DNA of 64,000 nucleotides from Gammaproteobacteria bacterium (GCA_009846005.1 VXYL01000044.1:62001-126000); one strand, 5' to 3'; positions 1 to 10,102 are shown, counted from the first letter of the stretch. Notes: a model not told the origin generated them from the sequence alone. Numbers and translations: made by a program.

Positions 1-1032
<1,032 letters not shown>

Positions 1033-1035
<3 letters not shown>

Positions 1036-1064
1036 GGGACGGGCGGCCGCAAGGGCGCCCCTAC
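1033..1064. terminator. Hairpin between convergent genes; copy of a dispersed GTAGGGG repeat
   Basis: TAGGGG at the peptidase stop is mirrored by CCCCTA at the HNH stop, with a GC-rich centre (GGGCGGCCGC, GGGCGCCC) that can fold into a long stem. It sits exactly where two convergent genes end, so it could terminate both. There is no U-tract on either side, so it may instead be one copy of an intergenic palindromic repeat. Related sequences occur near 8346 and 38643. Confidence 0.4.
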
Positions 1065-1663
1065 ATGAGCAGGTTCTCGCGTTCCTTGCTGGCGCGCCCG
1101 AATTGGCTGGCGAGAAAGTCCATCTGGTCGCCGAGAATCCTTCCCGAGTTGATCAACGCCAGGTACTCCGCGATGTTCGGCACGTAGGGAAGCGCCAGGA
1201 GTTCCATCCCGCACTCGTGCGCGAGGTGGTTGCCCTTGCGGTGGTTGCAACGCTTGCACGCGGCCACGACGTTGTCCCAGGCATCCGAGCCGCCACGCGA
1301 CTTCGGGACCACGTGGTCCCGCGTCAACGACGCATCCGGGAATACGCCACCGCAGTAGAGGCACAGGTTGCGGTCGCGACCGAATAGCGCGTGGTTGGTC
1401 AGCGGGGGAACGCTGCGACCGTGCCGGGCGATCCGCCCACCGCAGGCGATGATGCTATGCACATCCATCGTCGTCCGGCTGCCGTCGAACCGCGAGCGAC
1501 CGCCCCGCAGGCGAAGGATCGACTCGCCCCGCTTCCAGACCACCAAATTGCGCGCATAGAGGCAAACGGCCTCCTGCCAAGTCGCCCAGTCCACGGGCTG
1601 GCCCGAGAGATTGAGCCGCAGGATGCGCGGCACGCGGTCATAGCTGTCGAGCGTTGCCAGCAC
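1061..1663 (-). CDS. HNH endonuclease family protein
   Basis: A 200-aa protein with a C-terminal HNH nuclease domain: a CLYCGG zinc-knuckle half, then LTRDHVVPKSRGG (DH of the HNH core), DNVVAACKRCNHRKGN (Asn, second CxxC half, final His). This fold is a beta-beta-alpha metal finger that cuts DNA. Stand-alone proteins of this size are widespread in proteobacteria and are not necessarily restriction enzymes. The GTG start is supported by GAGGAG a few bases upstream. The N-terminal 85 residues are not recognised. There is no methylase or other defence gene beside it, so its role is open. Confidence 0.85.
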   Translation of the reverse strand: MLATLDSYDRVPRILRLNLSGQPVDWATWQEAVCLYARNLVVWKRGESILRLRGGRSRFDGSRTTMDVHSIIACGGRIARHGRSVPPLTNHALFGRDRNLCLYCGGVFPDASLTRDHVVPKSRGGSDAWDNVVAACKRCNHRKGNHLAHECGMELLALPYVPNIAEYLALINSGRILGDQMDFLASQFGRASKERENLLM

Positions 1664-1815
1664 GTCGCTCTCCTCGAATAGCCGGCAGGCACAAAATCAG
1701 CGCGCAATCATGACCAAACCTCCGGCACGAATCAATGGCGCTACGGTGACGGCGAGGCGACGGCGGCTGCGCAGCCACGACGTTCAATGGACCCGGGCAT
1801 CCGCAAAGGCGGCCG

Positions 1816-3984
1816 CTACGGGTCTTCGGTCAACGACCAGAGCATGAACGCGTATTCCTCCGCCACTTCGTAGAGCGAGTCGAAACGGCCGGACTTGCCG
1901 CCGTGTCCGGCACCCATGTTGGTCTTCATCAACAGCGGGTTGTCGTCCTGTTTGAGGGTTCGGAGCTTCGCGACGTACTTGGCGGGCTCCCAGTAGGTGA
2001 CGCGCGGGTCGTTCAAACCTGCGGTGACCAACATCGGCGGGTAACGACCGGTTTGCAACTGGTCGTAGGGCGAATACGAACGGATATATTCGAACGCGGC
2101 CTTGTCTTCGATGGGGTTGCCCCACTCCGGCCATTCGATAGGCGTAAGCGGCAACGACGTGTCGAGCATGGTGTTCAACACGTCGACGAAGGGCACGTGC
2201 GCGGCCACGGCGCCCCAGAGTTCCGGAGCCTGATTGACCACTGCGCCCATGAGTTCGCCGCCGGCGCTGCCGCCCGCGATGGCGATGCGGCCCTCTCGCG
2301 CGAAGCCTTCGGCGATCAGGTGGCGCGCGACGTCCACGAAATCGTTGAAGGTGTTGGTCCGCCTGTCGAGCTTGCCTGCCTCGTACCAGTGGTAGCCGAG
2401 TTCGTCCCCGCCCCGGATGTGGGCGATCGCATAGATGAAGCCGCGATCCAACAGCGACAGCCGCGTGGTCGAGAAGCTCGGCGACATACCGCTGCCGTAG
2501 GCTCCGTAGCCATAGAGATAAAGCGGCGCGCTGCCGTCTTTCGGCGTTCCCTTGCGGTAGACGATCGACACCGGCACCCGCACCCCGTCCCGAGCCGGCG
2601 CCATGGTGCGTTCGGCGACGTAGCCCAGAGGGTCGTAGCCGCTCGGGATCTCCTGAACCTTCCGCGTGCGCAGCTCGGCAGCATCGACGTGGTAGTCGAA
2701 CACGGTGTCCGGCGTCACCATGGACTCGTAGCCCAAGCGCAGTGTTCGGCTCTCGAACTCTTCGTTGGCCCCGATGCCGACGCGGTACGCCGCCTCGGGA
2801 AACTCGATATGGGTGCTCTGGCCATCGCGGTCGATGAGGCGGATCTGGTCGAGACCGTCGATACGCTCCTCCACGGCCAGGAAATCGGCGAACGCCTGGA
2901 AACCCGTGATGTAGCGCTCGTCGGAGCCCGCAAGTAGCGTCTCCCAGGCGGCCTCGGAAGGGTCGTCGTCCGGTGCAGTCACCAAGCGGTTGTTCTTGTG
3001 GGTGTCGTTGGTGCGGATGACGAATCGGTCGCCCTGGTGGTCGACGGTGTAGTCGTGCTCGTCCCGCCGCGCAGCCACCAGTCGTGGATCGCTCGCCGGC
3101 GCATCGGCGGGAACGAGGTAGACCTCGGCCGTGACGTGGTCCCCGGTCGATATGACCACGTACCGCTGTGAAGACGTCGATGACACACCAACGAAGAAGC
3201 CCGGGTCATGCTCCTCGTAGACGACCGGATCGTCTTCCACGGGCGTTCCGAGCACGTGGCGGCGAACCTGGTACGGACGCCAGTTGTCGTCGACGACGGT
3301 GTAGAAGAACGACCCATCGTCGGCGCTCCACACCGGGTTGCCGGACGTGTTCTCGATGACCTCGCCGAGCAGTTCGCCGGTGCCGAGCACCTTGACGCGC
3401 AGCGCGAATCGTTCGGCCCCCGTCAGGTCCGTGCTGTACGCCATCAGGCGTCCGTCGTTGGAGACCGAGAGCGCGCCGAGCCGGAAGTAGTCCGCCTCGG
3501 CCGCGAGCGCGGGCTCGTCGAGTATCACTTCCGCCTGTGCGGCGGGTTTATCGTCCGCGCCCTGTCCTCCAACGGGCCAACGCGACCAGATTCGATACTG
3601 GCCCTCGGCCTCGAATCGCCACTGGTAGTAGTAGCCGCCGTCCTTGACCGGGACGTTGGCGTCGTCGGGTTTCTGGCGCGCCTTGATCTCGGCGAAGATC
3701 GTATCGGTGAGCTTCTGGTGCGGTGCCATCACCGCCTCGAAGTACGCGTTCTCCGCTTCGAGGTAGGCGAGCACATCCGCATCGTCGACCTTCGGATAGC
3801 TCTGATCCTTCAGCCAGTGGTAGGGATCCTCTATCGTCAAACCATGCACGGTGTAGGTGTGCGGTCGCTGCTCCGCAACCGGCGGTACCGGCTGGAGTGA
3901 CGTCATTTCAGCGCACCCCACGACCCACACCGTCGCAACGGCGGCCGTCGAGGCAACCGACCTTCGCCAGGGGTGGGGCCTCAA
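1816..3984 (-). CDS. ptrB: Oligopeptidase B-like S9A serine peptidase, predicted lipoprotein
   Basis: About 722 aa: an N-terminal seven-bladed propeller beginning at the PYHWLKDQSYP region, then an alpha/beta-hydrolase domain with RGGDELG, the nucleophile in GGSAGGE (Ser about 573), Asp in LNDPRVTYWEP (about 659) and His in GAGHGG (about 694). The EWPEWGNP stretch is typical of oligopeptidase B, which cuts small peptides after Arg or Lys. There is no in-frame ATG before MTSLQP. A TTG at 3984 overlaps the stop of the upstream acyl-CoA dehydrogenase (TTGA) and gives an RR-bearing, hydrophobic signal ending in the lipobox VVGC. I therefore start there, predicting an envelope lipoprotein. If the ATG at 3906 is used instead, the enzyme is cytosolic. 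No strong Shine-Dalgarno supports either start. Confidence 0.85.
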   Translation of the reverse strand: MRPHPWRRSVASTAAVATVWVVGCAEMTSLQPVPPVAEQRPHTYTVHGLTIEDPYHWLKDQSYPKVDDADVLAYLEAENAYFEAVMAPHQKLTDTIFAEIKARQKPDDANVPVKDGGYYYQWRFEAEGQYRIWSRWPVGGQGADDKPAAQAEVILDEPALAAEADYFRLGALSVSNDGRLMAYSTDLTGAERFALRVKVLGTGELLGEVIENTSGNPVWSADDGSFFYTVVDDNWRPYQVRRHVLGTPVEDDPVVYEEHDPGFFVGVSSTSSQRYVVISTGDHVTAEVYLVPADAPASDPRLVAARRDEHDYTVDHQGDRFVIRTNDTHKNNRLVTAPDDDPSEAAWETLLAGSDERYITGFQAFADFLAVEERIDGLDQIRLIDRDGQSTHIEFPEAAYRVGIGANEEFESRTLRLGYESMVTPDTVFDYHVDAAELRTRKVQEIPSGYDPLGYVAERTMAPARDGVRVPVSIVYRKGTPKDGSAPLYLYGYGAYGSGMSPSFSTTRLSLLDRGFIYAIAHIRGGDELGYHWYEAGKLDRRTNTFNDFVDVARHLIAEGFAREGRIAIAGGSAGGELMGAVVNQAPELWGAVAAHVPFVDVLNTMLDTSLPLTPIEWPEWGNPIEDKAAFEYIRSYSPYDQLQTGRYPPMLVTAGLNDPRVTYWEPAKYVAKLRTLKQDDNPLLMKTNMGAGHGGKSGRFDSLYEVAEEYAFMLWSLTEDP

Positions 3985-5135
3985 TCCGGCAGCCCAAGTA
4001 CCCGCTTGGCGATGATGTTGCGCTGGATCTCGTTGCTTCCGCTGTAGATCGACGCCGCGCGGTTGGCGAGAAACGCCCGCATATCGCCGACCTCCGCGTT
4101 GTCGAAGCCGAGGCCCTCCCACCCGAGGCCCCGGGTGCCACGCATCTCCACGAGCAGGGACGACTTGTCCTGTTGCAGTTCCGTGCCGTACATCTTGAAG
4201 ATGGATGTCGCGGGGCCCGGTGTTCGACCGTCCTTGGCTTCCTCCACCGTTCGACGCTGTGTGAGGCGATACGCCTGGTTGTTGATGTTGTGTTCGATGA
4301 TGCGCGCCCTGAGCGCGTCATCCGCAATACGACCGTCGTGCTCGCCCGCGTACTCCTTGGCGCGGCCTTCCAGGGTCGGCCCGCCCCCCCGAACGGCGGC
4401 CCCGCCAACCAGGGACGCCATGCTGCCGCGCTCGAACTGGAGGAGCCGCTTGCCGATCGTCCAGCCCTTGTTGAGTTCGCCGACCAGATCCTCCTTCTTG
4501 GCGATGGCATCGTCGAAGAAGGTCTCGCAGAACGGCGAACTGCCGCTGATCAAACGGATCGGCTTCACCGTGACGCCGGGCTGATGCATCGTCAGCAGCA
4601 CGAAGCTGATGCCTTCGTGCTTAGGCACGTCGGGATCGGTCCGCACCAGGGCGAACATCCAGTCCGCGAACTGCGCGCCGGAGGTCCAGATCTTCTGGCC
4701 GTTGATCACGAAGTGGTCGCCGTTGTCCACCGCCCGGGTTCTCAAGCTCGCCAAGTCCGAGCCGGAACTGGGCTCGCTGTAACCCTGGCACCAGTTGACC
4801 TCGCCGCGCACGATCGGTGGAATGTGACGACGCTTCTGATCTTGTGTGCCCAGCTCGAGGAGCGTCGGCCCGATCAGCGACAGCCCCATGCCCCCGAATG
4901 GAACCGAGGCGCGTATCCGGCGCAGTTCCTGGATCAGCACCATGTACTCCTCGTTGTCGAGGCCGCCTCCGCCGTACTCGGCGGGCCACGTCGGCGCCGA
5001 CCAGCCTTTCTCGATGAGCCGGTCCCGCCACATTCGCCCGTCGTCGCGATTGCCACGACCGCCGGCCCGGGCCCCCGGCGGACAGTTGTCTTCGAGCCAA
5101 TCGCGGGCTTCGCCGCGGAAGTCCTCCAACGCCAT
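3981..5135 (-). CDS. Acyl-CoA dehydrogenase
   Basis: 384 aa with the full acyl-CoA dehydrogenase fold: an N-terminal helical domain, a central FAD-binding beta domain (WCQGYSEPSSGSDLASL; the INGQKIWTSGA flavin motif) and a C-terminal helical domain ending in YSGSNEIQRNIIAKRVLG. It would oxidise an acyl-CoA to the enoyl-CoA with FAD and pass electrons to ETF. Members with this C-terminus often act on branched, steroid or aromatic side-chain CoAs, but the substrate is not evident here. It is translationally coupled (TTGA) to the peptidase downstream. A GGGAGGG-like sequence lies just before the ATG. Confidence 0.92.
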   Translation of the reverse strand: MALEDFRGEARDWLEDNCPPGARAGGRGNRDDGRMWRDRLIEKGWSAPTWPAEYGGGGLDNEEYMVLIQELRRIRASVPFGGMGLSLIGPTLLELGTQDQKRRHIPPIVRGEVNWCQGYSEPSSGSDLASLRTRAVDNGDHFVINGQKIWTSGAQFADWMFALVRTDPDVPKHEGISFVLLTMHQPGVTVKPIRLISGSSPFCETFFDDAIAKKEDLVGELNKGWTIGKRLLQFERGSMASLVGGAAVRGGGPTLEGRAKEYAGEHDGRIADDALRARIIEHNINNQAYRLTQRRTVEEAKDGRTPGPATSIFKMYGTELQQDKSSLLVEMRGTRGLGWEGLGFDNAEVGDMRAFLANRAASIYSGSNEIQRNIIAKRVLGLPD

Positions 5136-5257
5136 CGGTTCCCTCCCGTACGATCAAGCGTTCAAGCATCGATGAAGCAGCACCGAAACTCAAGCGGACC
5201 GCGCACCCTGGCCGAGGGCGTTATAGACTATGTCCGTTCCTTGGTTTCAACAGCGAA

Positions 5258-5926
5258 GTGGCAAAACGCAAGGACCACATCACCGAGATCCGCACCGGCA
5301 TCCTTGCCGCCGTAGCGGCGTTGATTCTGATCGTCGTCGGCGTCGGTCTCTACTACGCCCTGGGATTCGGCGGATCGGCGAGCGGCGAACCCTATATCGC
5401 CCTCGACAAGCCCGACGGCACCGGCGAAATCGAGGTGGTCGAGTACTTCTCCTACGAGTGTCCCCACTGCCGCCGATTCGACGATCTCGTCGACGCATGG
5501 GAACCCGGGTTGCCCGACGGCGTGGCCTTCGAACGGGTGCACGTCGCCTACTCGACATCGAATCGACTGCTCGCCAAGGCGTACCGCGCGCTCAAGCGAC
5601 ACGACGCGCTAGATTCCAATCACCGACGTCTGTTCCGGGCCATCCAGGATCGCAACCGACAGTTCGCCACGCCAACCACGCTCGCCCAGTTCGTTGACGG
5701 GTTCGGCGTGGACCGGGAGACGTTCCTGCAGACGTTGAACTCGCCCCGGACGGCCCGCGAGGTGGATGCCGGCGAACGCCGTTTCGTTGCCTTGGGACTG
5801 ACCGCAGTCCCGGCGCTGGTGGTCGACGACAAGTACATCATCAATATGGACATTGGCCGCAAGCGCGCGCTTGCCGTGGCAGACGATCTCGTCGACGAGC
5901 TTCTGGCAAAACGCAGCCGCGAGTAA
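5258..5926 (+). CDS. Membrane-anchored DsbA-like thiol:disulfide oxidoreductase
   Basis: 222 aa. Residues about 12-36 form one hydrophobic anchor (ILAAVAALILIVVGVGLYY) placing the rest in the periplasm. A thioredoxin fold follows with the active site CPHC at residues 68-71 and the cis-proline loop AVPALVV near residue 188. This is the DsbA layout, with a helical insert between active site and cis-proline, and the protein would introduce or shuffle disulfides in exported proteins. Classical DsbA has a cleaved signal peptide; here the N-terminus looks uncleaved. The GTG start has only a weak GAAG-like ribosome site. PBP1B follows 21 bases downstream on the same strand. Confidence 0.85.
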   Translation: MAKRKDHITEIRTGILAAVAALILIVVGVGLYYALGFGGSASGEPYIALDKPDGTGEIEVVEYFSYECPHCRRFDDLVDAWEPGLPDGVAFERVHVAYSTSNRLLAKAYRALKRHDALDSNHRRLFRAIQDRNRQFATPTTLAQFVDGFGVDRETFLQTLNSPRTAREVDAGERRFVALGLTAVPALVVDDKYIINMDIGRKRALAVADDLVDELLAKRSRE

Positions 5927-5947
5927 CTTCCGTGATCGGCCCTCGCG

Positions 5948-8206
5948 ATGCCGGCTAGACGGACAAGGCGCCGCTCCCGCGGCCGCAGACGGCGCTCCCG
6001 GCGTAATTGGCTGCTCGCCGCCTCGAAGTGGGTGGTGCTCGTATCCACGCTCGCAGCCATCGGCGTCGGTGCATATCTCATCGTCCTGGACCAGGAGATC
6101 ACGCATCGTTTCGAGGGCCGCAGCTGGTCGTTGCCCGCGCGCGTATATGCCGCACCGCTCGCGATCTACGCCGGCCTCGCACTAGCACCGGACGAACTGG
6201 TCGGCGAACTCAAGCGCCTCGGCTACCGCGAGGCGCGAGCCCGGGGAGAACTCGGCAGCGGCCGGTACCTCGTGTCCGGTGACCGCATCCGAGCCACGTT
6301 GCGTCCGTTCCGGTTCGCCGACGCCGGGCGGCCCGCCCTGCCCATCGACGTGCGGTTCAAGGGGGGACGCGTCGCAAGCGTCGCCGGGACTGCCGGTCCG
6401 CTGCGCTACGCGCGCCTGGAACCGCCCGTCATCGGCAGTTTCTTCGCATCGCACGGCGAAGACCGCCTGGTCGTCGCGCCCCAGGACACGCCGCCGCTAT
6501 TGATCGAGACCCTAAAAGCCGTGGAGGACCGCAACTTCGACAGCCATCTCGGATTCGACATCAAGGGCATGCTGCGGGCGCTGTGGGCGAATGTGCGCGC
6601 CGGCGAAATCGAGCAAGGCGGCAGCACGCTGACCCAGCAACTGGTGCGATCCTACTACCTCGACAACCGTCCCACGATCACGCGCAAGCTCAAGGAGATC
6701 GCCTTCGCCGTCATCCTCGACGCGCGATTCGAGAAGACGGACCTCATGAACGCCTATGTGAACGAGATCTTCCTCGGGCAGGACGGCGCGCGGGCTATCC
6801 ACGGTTTCGGGCTGGGCAGCTACTTCTACTTCAACAAGCCGCTCCTTGAACTCGACGCGCATGAGATCGCCCTCCTAGTCGCGGTAATCAACGGACCCTC
6901 CTTTTACAACCCGTTCCGTCACCCAGAGCGCGCCAAGCGGCGACGAAACCTGGTCTTGGCCACGATGGAAAGCGACGCGCTCATCGACGGCAAGACCTAT
7001 GAGCGTGCCGTGAGACAACCCCTCGCGCTCACTGGTACCCGCGAAGGGGGGCGTTACTACCCCGCGTTCATGGACCTCGTCCGTCTCGAACTCGCGACGG
7101 ACTACGACCGTGACACGCTGTCGGCGCAGGGGCTCGCCATTCATACCACCTTGGATCCCCGCATCCAGCAGACGGCTGAGGCGGCCGCCAAGGCCACCTT
7201 GTCCGCCATCGAGCGCACCCGTGGAATCCCGGTAGGCACGCTGCAGGTCGCCATCGTCCTGCGGGCAAGCCAAACCGGCGACATCCACGCCGCGGTGGGA
7301 GGACGACAACCCGGCCGACAGGGATTCAACCGCGCCCTGAACGCGAAACGACCCGTTGGATCGTTGATCAAGCCGTTGGTTTACCTGGCGGCTCTCGAGT
7401 CGGGACGCTACAGCCTCGCGACACCGGTAGAGGACGTGCCGCTGGTCCTGCCCGAATTCAGCGACTACGCCCCGACCAATCACGACGGCAAGTTCCACGG
7501 CACCGTTCCCTTGGTTCGAGCACTCGGCGACTCGTTGAACGTGGCCTCGGTCCGCGTCGGGCTCGACATCGGCATCGGCGAGGTCGCCGAACGGCTCGGG
7601 AACGTCACGGGGAGGTATCCGAGCGCCTACCCGTCGCTGTTGCTCGGTGCCTACGACGCGTCGCCATTCGAGGTCTCCGAGATCTACGCCGTGTTCGCAA
7701 GCGGCGGTTTCAGGACACCTGCCAAAGCCGTCACCGCTGTCGTGGATGCCTACGGCGAGACCATCAAGCGCTACCCGATCGCTGTCGAGCAGACGTCCGA
7801 CCCGAAGGATGCTGCGACCTTGACACGCGCGTTGCAGATCGCCATGGAACGCGGCACCGGCAAGTCCTCGCCGCTGGCCGAATCCGGCGTCGCCGGCAAG
7901 ACCGGCACCTCCGACAACTACCGGGACAGTTGGTTTGCCGGCTACGATGCAAATTCCCTAGCCGTCGTCTGGGTCGGTCGCGACGACAACCAGCCCCACG
8001 GCCTTTCGGGGTCCCGGGGCGCGCTGCGGGTTTGGAACTCCCTAATGGCCCGGGCGGATGTCTCGCCCGCGCTGGGCATCGAGACGAAGAACGTGTCGAT
8101 CGACTATGCCACGGGCCTCCGCGCCATGCCCCGCTGCGGCGGCACCGTTTCGATTCCAGTGCCCGCCCACCAGACGATTCGATGGAAGCCCGGCTGCGAA
8201 CCGTAG
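5948..8206 (+). CDS. mrcB: Bifunctional penicillin-binding protein 1B
   Basis: 752 aa. A very basic cytosolic tail (RRTRRRSRGRRRRSRR) leads into one TM segment, then a UvrB-like UB2H region (SWSLPARVYAAP), a GT51 glycosyltransferase (catalytic Glu193 in VEDRNF; GGSTLTQQLVR; KLKEIAFAVILDARF) and a transpeptidase with SxxK at Ser472 (GSLIK), SxN at Ser529 (DSLN) and KTG at Lys651 (AGKTGTSD). It polymerises and crosslinks peptidoglycan from lipid II at the outer face of the inner membrane. UB2H is diagnostic of PBP1B and is where LpoB docks in E. coli. Length is slightly under the E. coli protein. The short cysteine-containing C-terminus is not recognised. Confidence 0.95.
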   Translation: MPARRTRRRSRGRRRRSRRNWLLAASKWVVLVSTLAAIGVGAYLIVLDQEITHRFEGRSWSLPARVYAAPLAIYAGLALAPDELVGELKRLGYREARARGELGSGRYLVSGDRIRATLRPFRFADAGRPALPIDVRFKGGRVASVAGTAGPLRYARLEPPVIGSFFASHGEDRLVVAPQDTPPLLIETLKAVEDRNFDSHLGFDIKGMLRALWANVRAGEIEQGGSTLTQQLVRSYYLDNRPTITRKLKEIAFAVILDARFEKTDLMNAYVNEIFLGQDGARAIHGFGLGSYFYFNKPLLELDAHEIALLVAVINGPSFYNPFRHPERAKRRRNLVLATMESDALIDGKTYERAVRQPLALTGTREGGRYYPAFMDLVRLELATDYDRDTLSAQGLAIHTTLDPRIQQTAEAAAKATLSAIERTRGIPVGTLQVAIVLRASQTGDIHAAVGGRQPGRQGFNRALNAKRPVGSLIKPLVYLAALESGRYSLATPVEDVPLVLPEFSDYAPTNHDGKFHGTVPLVRALGDSLNVASVRVGLDIGIGEVAERLGNVTGRYPSAYPSLLLGAYDASPFEVSEIYAVFASGGFRTPAKAVTAVVDAYGETIKRYPIAVEQTSDPKDAATLTRALQIAMERGTGKSSPLAESGVAGKTGTSDNYRDSWFAGYDANSLAVVWVGRDDNQPHGLSGSRGALRVWNSLMARADVSPALGIETKNVSIDYATGLRAMPRCGGTVSIPVPAHQTIRWKPGCEP

Positions 8207-8295
8207 CGCCCCAGGGCCGCCCCGACCGCGTCCGCAGGACGCGCCTTCGCCTCCGCTGTGCGTCGGGTCGCCTCGGGCCCAGCCCCGCCGTCGAA

Positions 8296-8346
8296 CATGG
8301 AACCGCCTCCGAAGGGCGCGATGCGCCCTTCGTCGGATGTTCCATG
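8296..8346. repeat. 51-nt two-stage inverted repeat
   Basis: Outer arms CATGGAAC and GTTCCATG (8 bp, perfect) enclose inner arms CGAAGGGCGC and GCGCCCTTCG (10 bp, perfect) around a GAT loop, with about six unpaired bases per side between the two stages. It lies between PBP1B and the SPOR lipoprotein gene. No U-run follows it. It looks like a REP-type intergenic palindrome rather than a simple terminator. A half-copy of the GTAGGGG repeat abuts it on the right. Confidence 0.6.
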
Positions 8347-8415
8347 CGAGGGGACGGGCTTGTCCTGTTTCGTCGTGGCGTTGCCTATGGCACAGACATC
8401 TGCTTTAGTCTCCGC

Positions 8416-9084
8416 ATGGCTGTACTGAGAGCAGTCGCTTGCGCGGCACCCCTTGTCGTGGTGTTGTCGGGCTGCGCCAGCTCTACGCCCACGGATGATT
8501 CCCCCGCCATGTGGCTCATCAACGAACGGTCGGCCGAGGATGACTGGTTCTGCGAAGGCGCGGAGGACGGCGGCTGGGACTGCGTTCAGGATCCGCAACG
8601 AGTGGCGAATCCCGGGACGCTACGTCTGCCCAAACCCCTCTTCGCTCTGCCCGATACCACGGCACAGGGACAGGACCGACCCTACAGCCTCGGCGCAGCT
8701 CCTCAACAACCGGCGGATGGGGCGCAAGCCGAGCCAGAGGATTCATCGGCACCACTCTACCAACGGCTGTCCTACAGGCCCGATCGACCCACGCCGCTTA
8801 AGGATCTGCCCGGGAGCTTCTACGCGATCCAGGTCATCGCGCTGTCCTCCAAGGAGGATCTCGAGCAGTTCACCGTCGACAACGACCTGCCCCCGATGAC
8901 AGGCGCGGTGGTCGAGAAGGACGGCAAACGGTTCTACGTGCTATTCGCGGGAATCTACCCGGATCGCGACACCGCAGAACGCGCCGCCCGGAGCCTGCCA
9001 GCGGAAATCAGCGCGCACGGAACCTGGGTCCGGTCCGTGGAATCGCTGCAGGCGGCCATGGCGCGGGCCGAGCAAATCCCTTGA
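8416..9084 (+). CDS. SPOR-domain lipoprotein
   Basis: 222 aa from the ATG at 8416, chosen because it gives a clean lipoprotein signal (hydrophobic stretch APLVVVLSGC, lipid-modified Cys20). An acidic and Pro/Gln-rich linker follows, then a C-terminal SPOR-like domain (about residues 135-205) with FYAIQVIALSS and FYVLFAGIYPDRDTAERAARSL, the usual paired beta-alpha halves. SPOR domains bind denuded glycan strands at the division site. The protein could therefore sit at the septum attached to a membrane. The frame stays open further upstream, but those residues lack a signal and overlap the palindrome region. PBP1B upstream fits a cell-wall role. Confidence 0.8.
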   Translation: MAVLRAVACAAPLVVVLSGCASSTPTDDSPAMWLINERSAEDDWFCEGAEDGGWDCVQDPQRVANPGTLRLPKPLFALPDTTAQGQDRPYSLGAAPQQPADGAQAEPEDSSAPLYQRLSYRPDRPTPLKDLPGSFYAIQVIALSSKEDLEQFTVDNDLPPMTGAVVEKDGKRFYVLFAGIYPDRDTAERAARSLPAEISAHGTWVRSVESLQAAMARAEQIP

Positions 9085-9100
9085 GAGTCCTGATCCGTTC

Positions 9101-9649
9101 TCAGTACCGGTACTTCTCGAGCGTCTGACCCTTCATCGAGTACCCGGCCCTCGCCAGGCTGCTCGCATGACCCTCCAAGCCGAGTTCCCCTGTTACCCAC
9201 ACCGGGTCGTACATGGATTCAAGCGCCACGGGCTCTTCGAACTCCACGTACACGATCTGGTTCGGCGGCGGAGGCGGCACGTGAATACAAGCCCCGAAGT
9301 ACGGCACGAGGAGGAAACTCGCCACCTTGTCGCCGACCACGTCGAGCGGCACAACGAAGCCGGGCAGCTTCACGTTCTCGCCATTCAGCTCGGGCACAAC
9401 GCCGTCGACAGTCGTCACCGGGAAGTCGTCGAACAACGCCAAAGAGGAATGGTCTACGGCGGGCGGCGGTACCGTCTCGCCTTCCGGCAGCAGATCGTCC
9501 CAGGTCAGTTCCCGCGGTTCCCCCTGCTCGTCTCGCGCCTCGCCTTCCTCCGCCTCGCCGCCAGCGGCCCAGATTGGCCACGCGACGATCAGCAGGGCGA
9601 CGAATCGTCTCGCGACCCGTTTCAGTTCCTGCAATTCCCAATCAGCCAA
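9101..9649 (-). CDS. DUF3299 family exported protein
   Basis: About 182 aa: an N-terminal hydrophobic segment (RRFVALLIVAWPIWAAGG) likely serves as signal peptide, then an acidic stretch and a DUF3299 core with LPGFVVPL, SFLLVPYFGACIHVPPPPPNQ. That Cys/His pair could hold a metal. DUF3299 genes often lie beside FtsX-like ABC permeases and DUF2796 proteins, as here, and the family is thought to be part of a zinc-related system, so a periplasmic metal-handling role is inferred. The TTG at 9649 falls one base after the upstream VOC stop; other starts within the first residues are possible, so the exact start is uncertain. Confidence 0.75.
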   Translation of the reverse strand: MADWELQELKRVARRFVALLIVAWPIWAAGGEAEEGEARDEQGEPRELTWDDLLPEGETVPPPAVDHSSLALFDDFPVTTVDGVVPELNGENVKLPGFVVPLDVVGDKVASFLLVPYFGACIHVPPPPPNQIVYVEFEEPVALESMYDPVWVTGELGLEGHASSLARAGYSMKGQTLEKYRY

Positions 9650-9650
9650 T

Positions 9651-10013
9651 TCACGCGTCCCGGGTCAGGACCTCCAGCAAGTGACCATCGACATCGCGCC
9701 AATAGAAGCCCCGACCACCGTGCCGCGTATTGATCTTGCCGTCGTCCCAGGAGAACGGTCCCGAACCATAGGTCACGCCGCCGGCTTCGATGCGCGCGAA
9801 GATGCCGTCGAACTCCTCGTCGGAGACCTTGAAGGCGTAGTGGTGGCTCTTGAACTCCGCGGCGTTGTCGAAGTCCATGGTGAGCGAGTCGTTGACCTCG
9901 ACCGGGGCGAAATGACCGACCGGGCCAAGATACCTAAGGCCCATGATGTCGGCGAAGAACCGCGCGGCGGCCTCCTTGTCCCGGGACGGAACGATGGTGT
10001 GGTTCAGTTCCAT
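9651..10013 (-). CDS. VOC (glyoxalase/dioxygenase) superfamily protein
   Basis: 120 aa, one VOC unit of two beta-alpha-beta-beta-beta modules: MELNHTIVPSRDKEAAARFF at the start, DFDNAAEFKSHHYAFKVSDEE in the middle, and WRDVDGHLLEVLTR at the end, whose Glu is the usual metal ligand. Start ATG at 10013 has GAGGAA about six bases upstream. VOC proteins include glyoxalases, ring-cleaving dioxygenases and antibiotic-binding proteins; nothing here picks one. It is inserted between the ABC permease and DUF3299 genes of the zinc-like cluster, with DUF3299 following directly. Confidence 0.85.
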   Translation of the reverse strand: MELNHTIVPSRDKEAAARFFADIMGLRYLGPVGHFAPVEVNDSLTMDFDNAAEFKSHHYAFKVSDEEFDGIFARIEAGGVTYGSGPFSWDDGKINTRHGGRGFYWRDVDGHLLEVLTRDA

Positions 10014-10102
10014 GGCGTTTCCTCGAATGATGCCCACACGCGAGGCGAACCATAGCGACCTCGGCGCTTCTTCGCCACCTCGAGCAAGCAAATGACGGAC
10101 AC

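Noticed and set aside
3723-5315. A 530-codon plus-strand frame over the oligopeptidase and acyl-CoA dehydrogenase genes
   Set aside because: It is antisense to two clear enzyme families and its translation is Arg/Pro/His-rich without motifs.
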